The position numbers were made by a program, and so were the translations under genes. Positions 32,890-41,347 of a stretch of DNA of 64,000 nt are shown here, piece after piece; within the stretch, counting starts at the first letter, position 1, and each line of letters starts with the position of its first letter. The DNA lies in contig NZ_HE978603.1 in NCBI RefSeq assembly GCF_000285835.1, positions 250,915 to 314,914 of the forward strand, in the 5' to 3' direction. The notes under the pieces are model-generated. The model ran no database searches and was not told where the DNA came from. It was given only the letters and a program-made list of their open reading frames with translations. This stretch comes from Brevibacterium senegalense (GTDB taxonomy: Bacteria > Actinomycetota > Actinomycetes > Actinomycetales > Brevibacteriaceae).

Positions 32890-33669
32890 GTGACGAGTGC
32901 CCCGCCCGCAGAAGCTCAGGACCGCGTCTCCCTGGAGCGCCGTGACCACATCCTCATCATCCGCATGCAACGCGACTCCAAGCGCAACGCGGTCGACGCC
33001 GCGATGACCGCCGCGCTCGATGAGGCGCTCAACCTCCTGGACGACGACCCGGACCTGTGGTGCGGGATCCTCACCGGTGGGGACGTCGCGTTCTCTGCCG
33101 GCACGGATTTGGCGAACCGCGCGGGTGAGCCCACGGAGCGCGGCGGGCAGTACGGTGTCATCCGGCGCGAGCGCCGCACACCGCTCATAGCGGCTGTCGA
33201 CGGCCTGGCGTGCGGCGGAGGCTTCGAGATCGTCCTCGCCTGCGACATGGTCGTCGCCGGCCGCTCGGCGCGGTTCGGACTGCCCGAGGCTGCACGCGGC
33301 GTCCTGCCCACCTGCGGCGGTCTCTTCCGGGCCTGGCACAGCCTGCCCGTGACCGTCGCGAAGCAGATGGCACTGACCGGCCGCCCGCTCACGGCCCAGC
33401 GCGCCTACGAACTGGGACTCGTGAACGAACTGACCGACGACGGCCGGTCCCTGGACGGCGCCCTGGAACTGGCCGCCCAGGTCTGCGAGAACTCGCCCAC
33501 CTCAGTGGCCGAGAGCCTCTCCGTCATGAACGACGTCCTGCGCCTGCCGGAGGAGCTGGGCTGGCAGCGGACGACGAAGGCCACCGAGGTCGTGTGGGCC
33601 TCCGAGGACTGCGCCGAGGGCGTCGCGGCCTTCCTCGAGAAGCGCGACCCTCAGTGGAGTGGCCGCTGA
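32890..33669 (+). CDS. Enoyl-CoA hydratase/isomerase family protein
   Basis: The 259-residue crotonase-fold protein has RMQRDSKRNAVDAAMTAALD, LTGGDVAFSAGTDLANRAGE (oxyanion segment 1), LIAAVDGLACGGGFEIVLAC (segment 2) and FGLPEAARGVLPTCGG. The GLPE motif carries the first catalytic Glu; the second is not clear. The start is GTG 32890 with AAGGAG nine bases before. Only 34 bp separate it from the foreign-looking gene, so either it is read from that gene's transcript or its own promoter lies inside that gene. It is convergent with the GntR-type regulator gene. Confidence 0.85.
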   Translation: MTSAPPAEAQDRVSLERRDHILIIRMQRDSKRNAVDAAMTAALDEALNLLDDDPDLWCGILTGGDVAFSAGTDLANRAGEPTERGGQYGVIRRERRTPLIAAVDGLACGGGFEIVLACDMVVAGRSARFGLPEAARGVLPTCGGLFRAWHSLPVTVAKQMALTGRPLTAQRAYELGLVNELTDDGRSLDGALELAAQVCENSPTSVAESLSVMNDVLRLPEELGWQRTTKATEVVWASEDCAEGVAAFLEKRDPQWSGR

Positions 33670-33677
33670 TCGGCCGC

Positions 33678-35243
33678 TCACGGACGCGGCAACGTGGTCT
33701 GCAGCTGGTGGAGCATGTAGGTGGCCGAACTGTCGCATTTCCGCCGCCACGCGTCTAGCGCTGCGGCCTCGTCGCCTGCGTCCAGTGCTTGGAAGATCTC
33801 CTGGGCGCGTTCGACGATGTCCGCGATCGGGTATGCGTAGCGTACGCCGAAGACGGCGACGAACATGAGCAGCTGTTGCGACAGTCCCTCGACCATGGAA
33901 GGGATCCGCCGCAGGGAGGAGGAGCGGGCGAGCGCGTCCTGGAACTGCAGGTCGATCTGGTGGGCCGCCGTCATGTCGTCCGCCTGTGCGGCGGTCTCGA
34001 GGTCCTGCAGAGTCCGCACGACTCCGGCGCGGCCCTCCGGTGTCCACGCGAGGGCCGATCGGACTGCGATGGCACCCAATGCCCGGCGTGCTGAGTAGAG
34101 TTCGACGACATCGTCGACGGTGGGGATCGGGATCGTCATGCCGTGGAGCGTCTGTGTCGTCGCGAGTCCATTCATCGTCAGGGTCCGCAGAGCATCGCGG
34201 ATCCATCCGCGGGACGTCCCGAGGCGGTCGGCCAGGAAGCGCTCCGTCACGAAGTCGCCTCCGGCATAGCGTCCCGCGAGGATCTCCTCACGGATGAGCG
34301 CGATGATCGAGTCCTCCAGACTGAGGCCGGGTGCCAGCTGCGCTCCCGCCGGTTCCCGTCGTGTGGAGCTGCCCTTCGCATCCGCACCGATGGGTTCTGC
34401 CGAGTGCGAGTGCCAGACGAAGACACCGTCCTCGTGGTGATGCCATCGGCGGATGCGGGTTTCGAGGTCGGCGAGGGCTCGGGCCTCCCCCTCGTGGCAC
34501 AGGGCGACGAGAGGATCGAGCATGCCCTGCCAGCGTTCTTCGTCCGTACATGCGTGCGATTCGATCTCCGCGGTTCCCAGCGCGACCGGTGTGGAGGAGA
34601 CGACCAGGAGATTCGCGGGGTCGTGGGTCGTGGCCAGGAGCCGGTCCCAGAAGGCACCGGCCACCTCCTCGCTGTCTGCATCGTCGGCGATCCGGTCACG
34701 CGTGAGGTCGGCGGCCAGCAGGGTTCGCATGCGCCGCGTGATCTGCGTGAGGTTCGACGAGGACCGTGCCCGCGGCGCCGCGCTGCGCGCGAGGACCACC
34801 ACCGAGCTGCCCGGTGCGACGACGACGCCGATGATCGACACGCTTCCGTCGCCTGCCCACGTGCTGAGGCGGTCCAGCAGCCTGCGCGGCGGCGACGGTG
34901 CCCGCCACGCACGTGCGACGGCGGACTGTGAGACACCCAGATCCTGGGCGATCGAACGGCTCGACCACTTCGCGCTGGGGCTGCTGAGCGGTGCCAGGCG
35001 GATGTCGCGGTCGAGGCCCGCCCTGCGCTGGCGACGGTCCGCCTCTGCGGTGAAAGCCCGAGCGCCGTTCTCGCGATATCGCCGGACCCACGTGGAGACG
35101 GTCCGCTGCGAGACGCGGTGCTGTGCGGCCGCCGCCGCGGTGCCGTTCGCCAGAGCGTGGGCGACGAAACGGGCACGGCGACGGACGGTCCGGTCCGTCG
35201 AGTCGAGTGCCCGTTGGAGTCCGTCATCCTCAGTGCCATGCAT
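33678..35243 (-). CDS. Fusion regulator: IS630-type HTH plus GntR/FCD-like module
   Basis: The protein has about 521 residues in three parts. Residues 15-110 resemble the paired helix-turn-helix of IS630-type transposases: ARFVAHALANGTAAAAAQHR, VSQRTVSTWVRRYRENG, then a second unit RSIAQDLGVSQSAVARAW. Residues 125-305 are an unassigned alpha/beta region (VSIIGVVVAPGSSVVVLAR). Residues 315-515 are a GntR winged helix (IREEILAGRYAGGDFVTERF, LGTSRGWIRDALRTLTMNG) followed by an FCD-like helical domain whose usual metal-binding His residues appear replaced (DLQFQDAL, ERAQEIFQAL). The start is uncertain: ATG 35243 or GTG 35264, neither with a ribosome site. It is divergent from the betaine-binding lipoprotein. 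Confidence 0.65.
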   Translation of the reverse strand: MHGTEDDGLQRALDSTDRTVRRRARFVAHALANGTAAAAAQHRVSQRTVSTWVRRYRENGARAFTAEADRRQRRAGLDRDIRLAPLSSPSAKWSSRSIAQDLGVSQSAVARAWRAPSPPRRLLDRLSTWAGDGSVSIIGVVVAPGSSVVVLARSAAPRARSSSNLTQITRRMRTLLAADLTRDRIADDADSEEVAGAFWDRLLATTHDPANLLVVSSTPVALGTAEIESHACTDEERWQGMLDPLVALCHEGEARALADLETRIRRWHHHEDGVFVWHSHSAEPIGADAKGSSTRREPAGAQLAPGLSLEDSIIALIREEILAGRYAGGDFVTERFLADRLGTSRGWIRDALRTLTMNGLATTQTLHGMTIPIPTVDDVVELYSARRALGAIAVRSALAWTPEGRAGVVRTLQDLETAAQADDMTAAHQIDLQFQDALARSSSLRRIPSMVEGLSQQLLMFVAVFGVRYAYPIADIVERAQEIFQALDAGDEAAALDAWRRKCDSSATYMLHQLQTTLPRP

Positions 35244-35368
35244 TACGGAAACAGGGTAACTCACTGACTCAGCAATGGTGGAGATTCTCCGCGAAAGTTC
35301 ACGTCACGGTCAGACTTTCCCTACGGTGTTGACCCACGCACCATCGTCGAAGCGAAGGGAACAACCCT

Positions 35369-36382
35369 ATGACCACGACCCGAGCAACCCGGTCGACGCT
35401 GCTGGCAGCGGCGGCCGCCGCGACTCTCTTCCTGAGCGCCTGCGGTGCCACGGAGGCCGACGCCCCGCAGGACGAGGCCGGTGGCGCTGAGGTCGACCAG
35501 TCGTGGGCGGACTGTGTTCCCGGCGAGGGCTCGGAGGATCTCACGGGGCAGGAGCCCGGTGACGAGGAGATGAGCCTGACGCTCGTCGAGTTCAACGGAT
35601 GGGACGACACGGTGGCCTCGGCACGGCTGACAGCGCACATGCTGACGGAATTCGGCTACGACGTGACGGTCCAGTCGTTCGAGCCGGCCGCCGGCTTCAC
35701 CGGTGTGGCCGAAGGCGACATCGACATCCTCGCCAGCACGATGCTGCCCAATACGCACGCGGACTACATCGATCAGTACGGCGAGAAGATGGAGTCGCAG
35801 AGCTGCTGGTTCAATGAGGCGCGCAACACGATCGCCGTGAACGAGGACTCCCCCGCCCAGTCCCTGTCCGACCTGGCGGAGATGGGCGAGGACTACGACA
35901 CCACGATCGTTGGCATCGAGCCCGGTGCCGGTCTCATGCGCCTGACCCAGGACAGCGTCATCCCCACCTACGGCCTGGAGGACTGGGAGCTCATCGAGTC
36001 CTCGACTCCGGCGATGCTGGGCGCGGTCCAGTCGGCCGTGGAGAACGAGGAGAACATCGCGGTGACGATGTGGCACCCGCACTGGGCGTACGAGGCGTTC
36101 CCGCTGCGGGACCTCGAGGACGACCAGAACGCGTTCGGAGAGGACGAGCTGTTCTACCAGTTCTCCCGGACCGGCTTCACGGAGGAGAACCCCTTTGCGT
36201 CGAAGGTCCTGCACAACTTCGCGATGAAGAACGATCAGATGGCAGACCTGCAGTACGTCATGAACTCGGACGAGCACTACGGAGGCGAGAACCCCGAGGC
36301 CGCCGTCACCGAATGGGCGGAAGACAACCCGGAGTTCTTCGAGGACTGGACGGCGGGCACGCTGACGGATCAGTTCAGCTGA
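35369..36382 (+). CDS. Glycine betaine/choline-type ABC substrate-binding lipoprotein
   Basis: The 337-residue protein has a signal peptide with lipobox FLSACGA, so it is tethered outside the membrane. The OpuAC/ProX fold is shown by LVEFNGWDDTVASARLTAHM, the DIDILASTMLPNTHADY segment (aromatic-box and negatively charged pocket), VGIEPGAGLMRLTQ, VTMWHPHWAYEAFPLR and a C-terminal AAVTEWAEDNPEFFEDW. It binds quaternary ammonium compounds for an ABC importer, but no permease or ATPase gene is nearby, so it is an orphan component. The divergent fusion regulator (126-bp gap) may control it. A degraded relative lies at 10240-10383. Confidence 0.88.
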   Translation: MTTTRATRSTLLAAAAAATLFLSACGATEADAPQDEAGGAEVDQSWADCVPGEGSEDLTGQEPGDEEMSLTLVEFNGWDDTVASARLTAHMLTEFGYDVTVQSFEPAAGFTGVAEGDIDILASTMLPNTHADYIDQYGEKMESQSCWFNEARNTIAVNEDSPAQSLSDLAEMGEDYDTTIVGIEPGAGLMRLTQDSVIPTYGLEDWELIESSTPAMLGAVQSAVENEENIAVTMWHPHWAYEAFPLRDLEDDQNAFGEDELFYQFSRTGFTEENPFASKVLHNFAMKNDQMADLQYVMNSDEHYGGENPEAAVTEWAEDNPEFFEDWTAGTLTDQFS

Positions 36383-36417
36383 CAGACGGCTGGGGCTGAG
36401 GCCATGAGGCCTCGTGT

Positions 36418-36452
36418 GCGCCCGGTCGGAGCACCTCGCGCCGGCCGGGCGC
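36418..36452. terminator. Candidate bidirectional terminator
   Basis: GCGCCCGG (36418-36425) pairs with CCGGGCGC (36445-36452) around a 19-base loop that itself has partial pairing. It lies between convergent genes ending at 36382 and 36474. Confidence 0.5.
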
Positions 36453-36473
36453 TGTCGTATGCGGGACGGGTCG

Positions 36474-38012
36474 TCAATCCCCCAGCACCGCGTGGCAGGC
36501 CAGGTGCAGCGCCATCCGCGTCCGGGGGTCTGCGAAGTCGACACCCAGCAGCTGTTGCACGCGGTGGATCCGCATGCTCACCGTGTTCCGATGGATCCCC
36601 ATCGCGGCCGCAGTCGCATTCACGACGGACTCGTGATCGAGATAGGTCGTCAGCGTCTGCAGCAGGTCCTGCGAATCGTTCATGAGCGGTGACAGCAGCG
36701 ACTCGGCCGCGGGCAGGAAGGTGTCGTTGCTCGTCCAGGCGAGCAGCAGCTGATCGAGGCCCAGCGAGTCGACCCGCACACGGTAGCCCGCCGAGGCACG
36801 GTTGACTGCGACCTTGGCCGCGTCGACGGCCTCGGTCACGGTGGTGCGCAACCCCGACTCACCGCTCTGCAGCGACCCGATTCCCATCGCCGCGTCCCAC
36901 GACCGGCGCAGCTCATCGTGGATCGCGCGCAGACCAGCAGCGGTCGCCTCGACGCGCTCAGCGCTCGGGTCGTCTCCCAGCACCACCCACCCCACGGCAG
37001 ACCGACCCAGGATGGTCACTCGCGTGTCGAGTTCACTGGGGCCCAGTTTCTGGGACACCGCCCGGAGCATGCTGTGCGCATCCGTCCGACCGATGCCGCG
37101 GAAGGCGAACCCCAGCTGGTATCCCGCGGTCCGCCAGGCGCGCTCGGCCATCCGGCGCTCGACCTCCGGATTCCTGGCGCCGCGCAGCTCGAGGAACTCG
37201 CGCAAGAGCTCCGACGAGGCGGACGCATCGGTGAGAGCCGCAAGCTCGTCGAGCGTGATGCGGGCGGCGACGGCGGGCATGACGACCTCCGCCATCGTCT
37301 CCAGCGCGCGCAGCTGCACGTCGGCCAGCCCACGGTCGTAGATCACCAGTCGGATGCCTGTGCGAGCGTGGGTCTGGACCCGCACGGTCACGGCGGAAAC
37401 CTCGTCACTGTTCACTCGCGTCACCCACGCGTCGAAGTCGACACTGTCGACGAACCCGTCGGGAAGACCCTCACCGGTGTCGACAAGCGTCCCAGAACGG
37501 TCGACAAGTGCTGCCGCATGACCGATGCTCGAGCTGATGTTGCGGAACAGTCCGCTGAGATCGGCCGCCTCATGCTGGAAGACCGCGGCGACGGAGCGCA
37601 CGTAGTCGAGGGCGAGCGCATCGCTCGACTGCTCGAGCTGCCAGCAGGCGCGGGCGCAGTGAGCCGGTTCTTCGACAGCCAGCACTGTCATGGCGAATCG
37701 TCGGGTGAGTTCCCGTGCACCCGCCGAGGCCGCCGAGGCCCCGGGCACCACGAGGATGCGGTACCCGCGGTCCCGTGCCCGCCGAATGAGCGCATCCTGC
37801 TTCCACGGTGCGTCCGGCAGGGCAGTCGTGAACACGGCGATCGGCGGCGCCGGCGAATCGCCCGGGATGCGATCCGGCGCAGGACCCCTGCCATGCAGGT
37901 CCGGATCGATGTCCACCCCGGCCCACGGGGCGTTCTCCGGGCCCGCGACGTGAAGCAGACCGCCGTTGGCCGGGTGGGCCAACAGCGCCGCGCAGTCAAG
38001 CTCCCGGCTCAT
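36474..38012 (-). CDS. PucR family transcriptional regulator
   Basis: The protein has 512 residues. The N-terminal region is unassigned. The C-terminal HTH_30 module has LLQTLTTYLDHESVVNATAA, then MGIHRNTVSMRIHRVQQLLG and DPRTRMALHLACHA, the standard PucR/CdaR ending. A middle region with GYQLGFAFRGIGRTDAHSML is GGDEF-like, as in the family. PucR-type proteins activate purine, allantoin and hydantoin-like catabolic genes. The ATG at 38010-38012 overlaps the stop of the upstream DUF917 gene as ATGA, so the regulator is the last gene of the six-gene operon it probably controls. Confidence 0.85.
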   Translation of the reverse strand: MSRELDCAALLAHPANGGLLHVAGPENAPWAGVDIDPDLHGRGPAPDRIPGDSPAPPIAVFTTALPDAPWKQDALIRRARDRGYRILVVPGASAASAGARELTRRFAMTVLAVEEPAHCARACWQLEQSSDALALDYVRSVAAVFQHEAADLSGLFRNISSSIGHAAALVDRSGTLVDTGEGLPDGFVDSVDFDAWVTRVNSDEVSAVTVRVQTHARTGIRLVIYDRGLADVQLRALETMAEVVMPAVAARITLDELAALTDASASSELLREFLELRGARNPEVERRMAERAWRTAGYQLGFAFRGIGRTDAHSMLRAVSQKLGPSELDTRVTILGRSAVGWVVLGDDPSAERVEATAAGLRAIHDELRRSWDAAMGIGSLQSGESGLRTTVTEAVDAAKVAVNRASAGYRVRVDSLGLDQLLLAWTSNDTFLPAAESLLSPLMNDSQDLLQTLTTYLDHESVVNATAAAMGIHRNTVSMRIHRVQQLLGVDFADPRTRMALHLACHAVLGD

Positions 38013-39043
38013 GCGCGCACATCCACACCGGTCAGACCGTACGCCGAGGGCAGGACGGCCTCGGCCCTGCCAGCCCGGTCCCACCACCAGGGTGCGGCCT
38101 CGATGACGAGCACAGCGACGTGCGCGTTGACGGTGAGGTCGGCGATCTCCAGGATCGCGTGGGACAAGACGTCGATCGCGATGATCGCGTCCGGTGCCGT
38201 CGCGACGGGTGCTCCGTCCAGGATGACGGCGAGGAACTCCGAACGCGCGACGACCCGCAGCACCTCGCCCTGAGCAGTCCGGATGTCGAAGACCGACAGG
38301 TGCGGATCATCGCGGTCGTGGTCGATCGCCGCCACCCGTCCGATGCCGATGAGCCGCGCCCCGATCGCGTCCGCAGCCTCTGCTGCGGTCGCCTCAGCAG
38401 ACTCGAGGAACGCGCGCCCCAGCGCGAGGCCCCGAGCTGTGTGACCAGTGATCGCGTGGTCAGCCAGGTCGCCCACCGTGAATCCGGCCAGAAGCACGGC
38501 ACCGGCACCGCCCGAGCGCACCATCGAGGCACGGACGAGTGCCTCGATGTCGGCCGGCCGGTCTGTCTCCAGCACCGCCAGCCCTCCCCCGCCGGTCTCG
38601 CAGACGGTGATGAGCCCGGGCAGCTCATCGACGAAGATCGACATCTGGTCGAGCGAGGGCACTGCCCTCCCACTGAGGTCGGCGTCCACGACCATGAGTC
38701 CCTCGCACAGCAGCGGGACGAGTGCGTTGATCCCGCCACCCTCCATCGCGCAGACGGACGGGATGGACGTGCCCAGCCACCGTTCAGCCGCGTCGATGAG
38801 CCGCGCGAATGGATCCCTGTCGACGAAGCGCTCCGTGAGGACCATGGTCGAACCGGCGAATGCGACGGCGCAGCAGGGGGTCTGCGGATCGGCCTCAGCA
38901 ACGTCGACTACGTCGATCGGCCACTCCACGGCCCGCGGCAGCAGCAGCTCCATGAGGCGGGGCGATCCACCGCCACCGGATCCCTGCATTCGGGCGGCGC
39001 ACGCGAGCGCGGGCAGGTCGTCGCGGTGAAGCCTCACTGACAT
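38009..39043 (-). CDS. DUF917 family protein, divergent copy
   Basis: The 344-residue protein has MQGSGGGGSPRLMELLLPRA near the N-terminus, ICAMEGGGINALVPL-like wording (CAMEGGGINALVPLLCEGL) and VVDADLSGRAVPSLDQMS, each aligning with segments of the two upstream DUF917 proteins but clearly drifted (GSGGGG for GTGGGG). The DUF917 family (Pfam PF06032) is linked to hydantoin-type hydrolysis and includes the S-methyl-thiohydantoin desulfurase group. It lies 93 bp after the second paralogue and overlaps pucR. It may be a structural partner subunit rather than a catalyst; this is inference from divergence. Confidence 0.75.
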   Translation of the reverse strand: MSVRLHRDDLPALACAARMQGSGGGGSPRLMELLLPRAVEWPIDVVDVAEADPQTPCCAVAFAGSTMVLTERFVDRDPFARLIDAAERWLGTSIPSVCAMEGGGINALVPLLCEGLMVVDADLSGRAVPSLDQMSIFVDELPGLITVCETGGGGLAVLETDRPADIEALVRASMVRSGGAGAVLLAGFTVGDLADHAITGHTARGLALGRAFLESAEATAAEAADAIGARLIGIGRVAAIDHDRDDPHLSVFDIRTAQGEVLRVVARSEFLAVILDGAPVATAPDAIIAIDVLSHAILEIADLTVNAHVAVLVIEAAPWWWDRAGRAEAVLPSAYGLTGVDVRA

Positions 39044-39136
39044 GAGGCCAAGCGTAAGCGACGGACCGCCCGCGCTCTGAGGCGAACCCTCACCCGGGAG
39101 TCACCCCGCGTCCGGGGGTCATCCCAGGCATGCGAG

Positions 39137-40234
39137 TCACACCTCCGCGCCAGCACCTTCGACGGGCACGAACTCCTCGTCCAGACCGAACGCCTGCGGG
39201 CCGAACGCGTCCAGCGCTTCAGGAGTCCGCATGAGGTCCGGCGTCGAGATGCCCAGGACACTCACGCGCTGGCCGTAGCGAAGCCCTTCCGTCGTGATCG
39301 GCTCGGCGGACTCGTGGTCGACGACGCAGATGAGGTCCGGAACGATCGCGACGAGCTCTCCGTCCCGACGTGCCGTGAGATTCTCGTTCTGGAAGTCGAT
39401 GACGAGCGTGCTGTCGTCTGCCGCCGCCATCGTCGCGCGTCCCTTCGCGAATCCGTCCGTGGTCCGTCGCTCGACGTCGATGACCTTGCCCGTGAACAGG
39501 GTCCTCATGTGCGAGTACAGCGTGGTCGACAGTGTCTCCGCGATCGCGTCGAACGGCGACCGGTGCTCCTCGCGCGCCTCGCGGATCGTCCGTCCCAGTG
39601 CCAGGGCCATGGACAGCGTCCGCGGCACCGCCGTGCGGCGAACGTCCGCGCCGGTCATCGCGTACTCAGCGATGTGGCCCACCCCGCCCAGGCGGATCGT
39701 GATCGCGCGCGCCAGCCACTCCATCTGCCGGTCGTCGTCAGCCGTATCGATGATGACCTTCTCGCCCCGCTCACCGGCCAGCGCCAGCGGGGAGCCGTGC
39801 ACGCCGTAGACCGCGAACGTCTCCATGGACAGCTCCGGGAACGCCCGGCCCATCCCGTCCGCGTCGACGACGGGCAGACCGGTCTCCGCCGCGACGATGA
39901 GGGGGATCATCGAGTTGATGCCGCCGCATTCGATCGGCATGGTCGCCTGCGCGCTGCGGCCCAGATGCTCCTCGAGTGCCCGCAGGGCGGCCGTGGGCTC
40001 GGTCCCCGCAGGGATCTTCTCGACCATGACCGTCGGCGCGCCCATCTGCGCGGTGGGGATGACGAACATGTCGTCCGCGACCTCATCCGGATCGAGGATC
40101 GTGATCGAACCGTCGCCCAGCACGCGCTCCACCAGCATTCGACCGATGTACGGGTCTCCCCCGCCACCGGTGCCCAGCAGCGTGGCGCCGCGCGCCAGAT
40201 CGGCGAGGTGCTCTGCCTTCAGTTCCCAGCTCAT
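39137..40234 (-). CDS. DUF917 family protein
   Basis: The 365-residue protein carries the family marks ARGATLLGTGGGGDPYIGR, TAQMGAPTVMVEKIPAG, IECGGINSMIPLIVAAETGL, VVDADGMGRAFPELSMETF, RTLFTGKVIDVERRTTDGF and CVVDHESAEPITTEGLRYGQ, followed by the C-terminal VSVLGI strand. The reaction of most members is unproven. In operons with HyuA they are thought to act on hydantoin-like rings. ATG 40234 overlaps the previous gene's stop as ATGA. It is closely similar to the upstream paralogue, indicating tandem duplication. Confidence 0.88.
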   Translation of the reverse strand: MSWELKAEHLADLARGATLLGTGGGGDPYIGRMLVERVLGDGSITILDPDEVADDMFVIPTAQMGAPTVMVEKIPAGTEPTAALRALEEHLGRSAQATMPIECGGINSMIPLIVAAETGLPVVDADGMGRAFPELSMETFAVYGVHGSPLALAGERGEKVIIDTADDDRQMEWLARAITIRLGGVGHIAEYAMTGADVRRTAVPRTLSMALALGRTIREAREEHRSPFDAIAETLSTTLYSHMRTLFTGKVIDVERRTTDGFAKGRATMAAADDSTLVIDFQNENLTARRDGELVAIVPDLICVVDHESAEPITTEGLRYGQRVSVLGISTPDLMRTPEALDAFGPQAFGLDEEFVPVEGAGAEV

Positions 40235-41346
40235 GCGCCTGCCTCCTGCAGTCGGACGGTCCCGTCGAATCGGTGTGGATCCAGGTCGTAGCCGAAGTAG
40301 CGGGGTCCCACCAGTTCGATCCCCTCCGGCGAATGCCAGCGCTCGTCCGCCGGCGCGGCGAGGACGGACACACGCTGGCCGTAGCGCAGCGCCTCCGTCG
40401 TGACCGGCTCCCCGGAGTCGTGGTCGAGCACGATGATGAGGTCCGGTGTCGTGGCCATGACCTGGTCACCCAGGCGGGCGACCAGGTGCTCGTTCTGGAA
40501 GCTCAGCTCCAGCCGGTCCGGCTCGCCGGTGCCGTCCGTCGCCGCCGAGGCCGCCTCCAGTCGCGCTGTTCCGCGGGCGAAGCCGGCGTTCGTCTTCCTC
40601 TCCACGTCGACGACCTTGCCGCTGAACAGCGTCCGACCGCCCAGCAGGTCCGCGGTCGCCTGCACGGGGTCCGTCTTCGCGTCCTGAGCCGCAGTGATCG
40701 TCCGGCCGATCTGCAGGCACGTGCGCAGGGAATCCCGGACCAGGGCACGCGCGGCCTGCTCACCGGACATCTGGAAGCCGGAGATCATGATGGAGCAGCC
40801 CATCTCCACTGCGGCGACGCGGGCGATCCTCTCCACCCAGTGATTGTCCACTGCGCGCAGCACCCCCACGTTGCCCTTCTCATCCGCATAGGCGAGCGGT
40901 GAGGCCTCGATCCCGTCCAGGGTGGGCAGCACCATCTGCAGCTCGGGGAACGCACGACCCATGCCGTCACCGTCGATGAGCGGCAGGCCCAGCGCTGCGG
41001 CGGCCACGACGGGGATCGTCGAATTGACCCCACCCACCTCCGCGCACGCGATGTGGGTGATCGGAGCTCCGTAGTGCTCGCTCAGCTCCCGGACGGGACG
41101 CGCCACCTCCTCGATTCCGGGCAGCTTCTCGACCATGACCGTCGGCGCGCCCATCATCGCCGCGGTGACGACGACGGCGTCTGCGGGCACCTCGTCGACG
41201 GACACCACCTCGACGGGGCCGTACTCGGCCAGCGCCTGGGCCGCGAGCAGAGCGCCCACGTAGGGGTCACCGCCTCCGCCGGTGCCCAGGACAGCGGCCC
41301 CGCGCGCCAGGTCAGGAATGAGGTCTGCCGTGATCGTCCAGCTCAC
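40231..41346 (-). CDS. DUF917 family protein
   Basis: The 371-residue protein has ARGAAVLGTGGGGDPYVGAL, TAAMMGAPTVMVEKLPG, CAEVGGVNSTIPVVAAAALG, LIDGDGMGRAFPELQMVLP, GRTLFSGKVVDVERKTNAGF and IVLDHDSGEPVTTEALRYGQ. These match the next gene along the whole length. The start is GTG 41344-41346, one base after the hyuA stop with a G-rich site before it, and aligns exactly with the paralogue's N-terminus (SWxIxADLIPDLARGA). Together with HyuA it is the likely catalytic core of the pathway. Confidence 0.88.
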   Translation of the reverse strand: MSWTITADLIPDLARGAAVLGTGGGGDPYVGALLAAQALAEYGPVEVVSVDEVPADAVVVTAAMMGAPTVMVEKLPGIEEVARPVRELSEHYGAPITHIACAEVGGVNSTIPVVAAAALGLPLIDGDGMGRAFPELQMVLPTLDGIEASPLAYADEKGNVGVLRAVDNHWVERIARVAAVEMGCSIMISGFQMSGEQAARALVRDSLRTCLQIGRTITAAQDAKTDPVQATADLLGGRTLFSGKVVDVERKTNAGFARGTARLEAASAATDGTGEPDRLELSFQNEHLVARLGDQVMATTPDLIIVLDHDSGEPVTTEALRYGQRVSVLAAPADERWHSPEGIELVGPRYFGYDLDPHRFDGTVRLQEAGA

Positions 41347-41347
41347 C

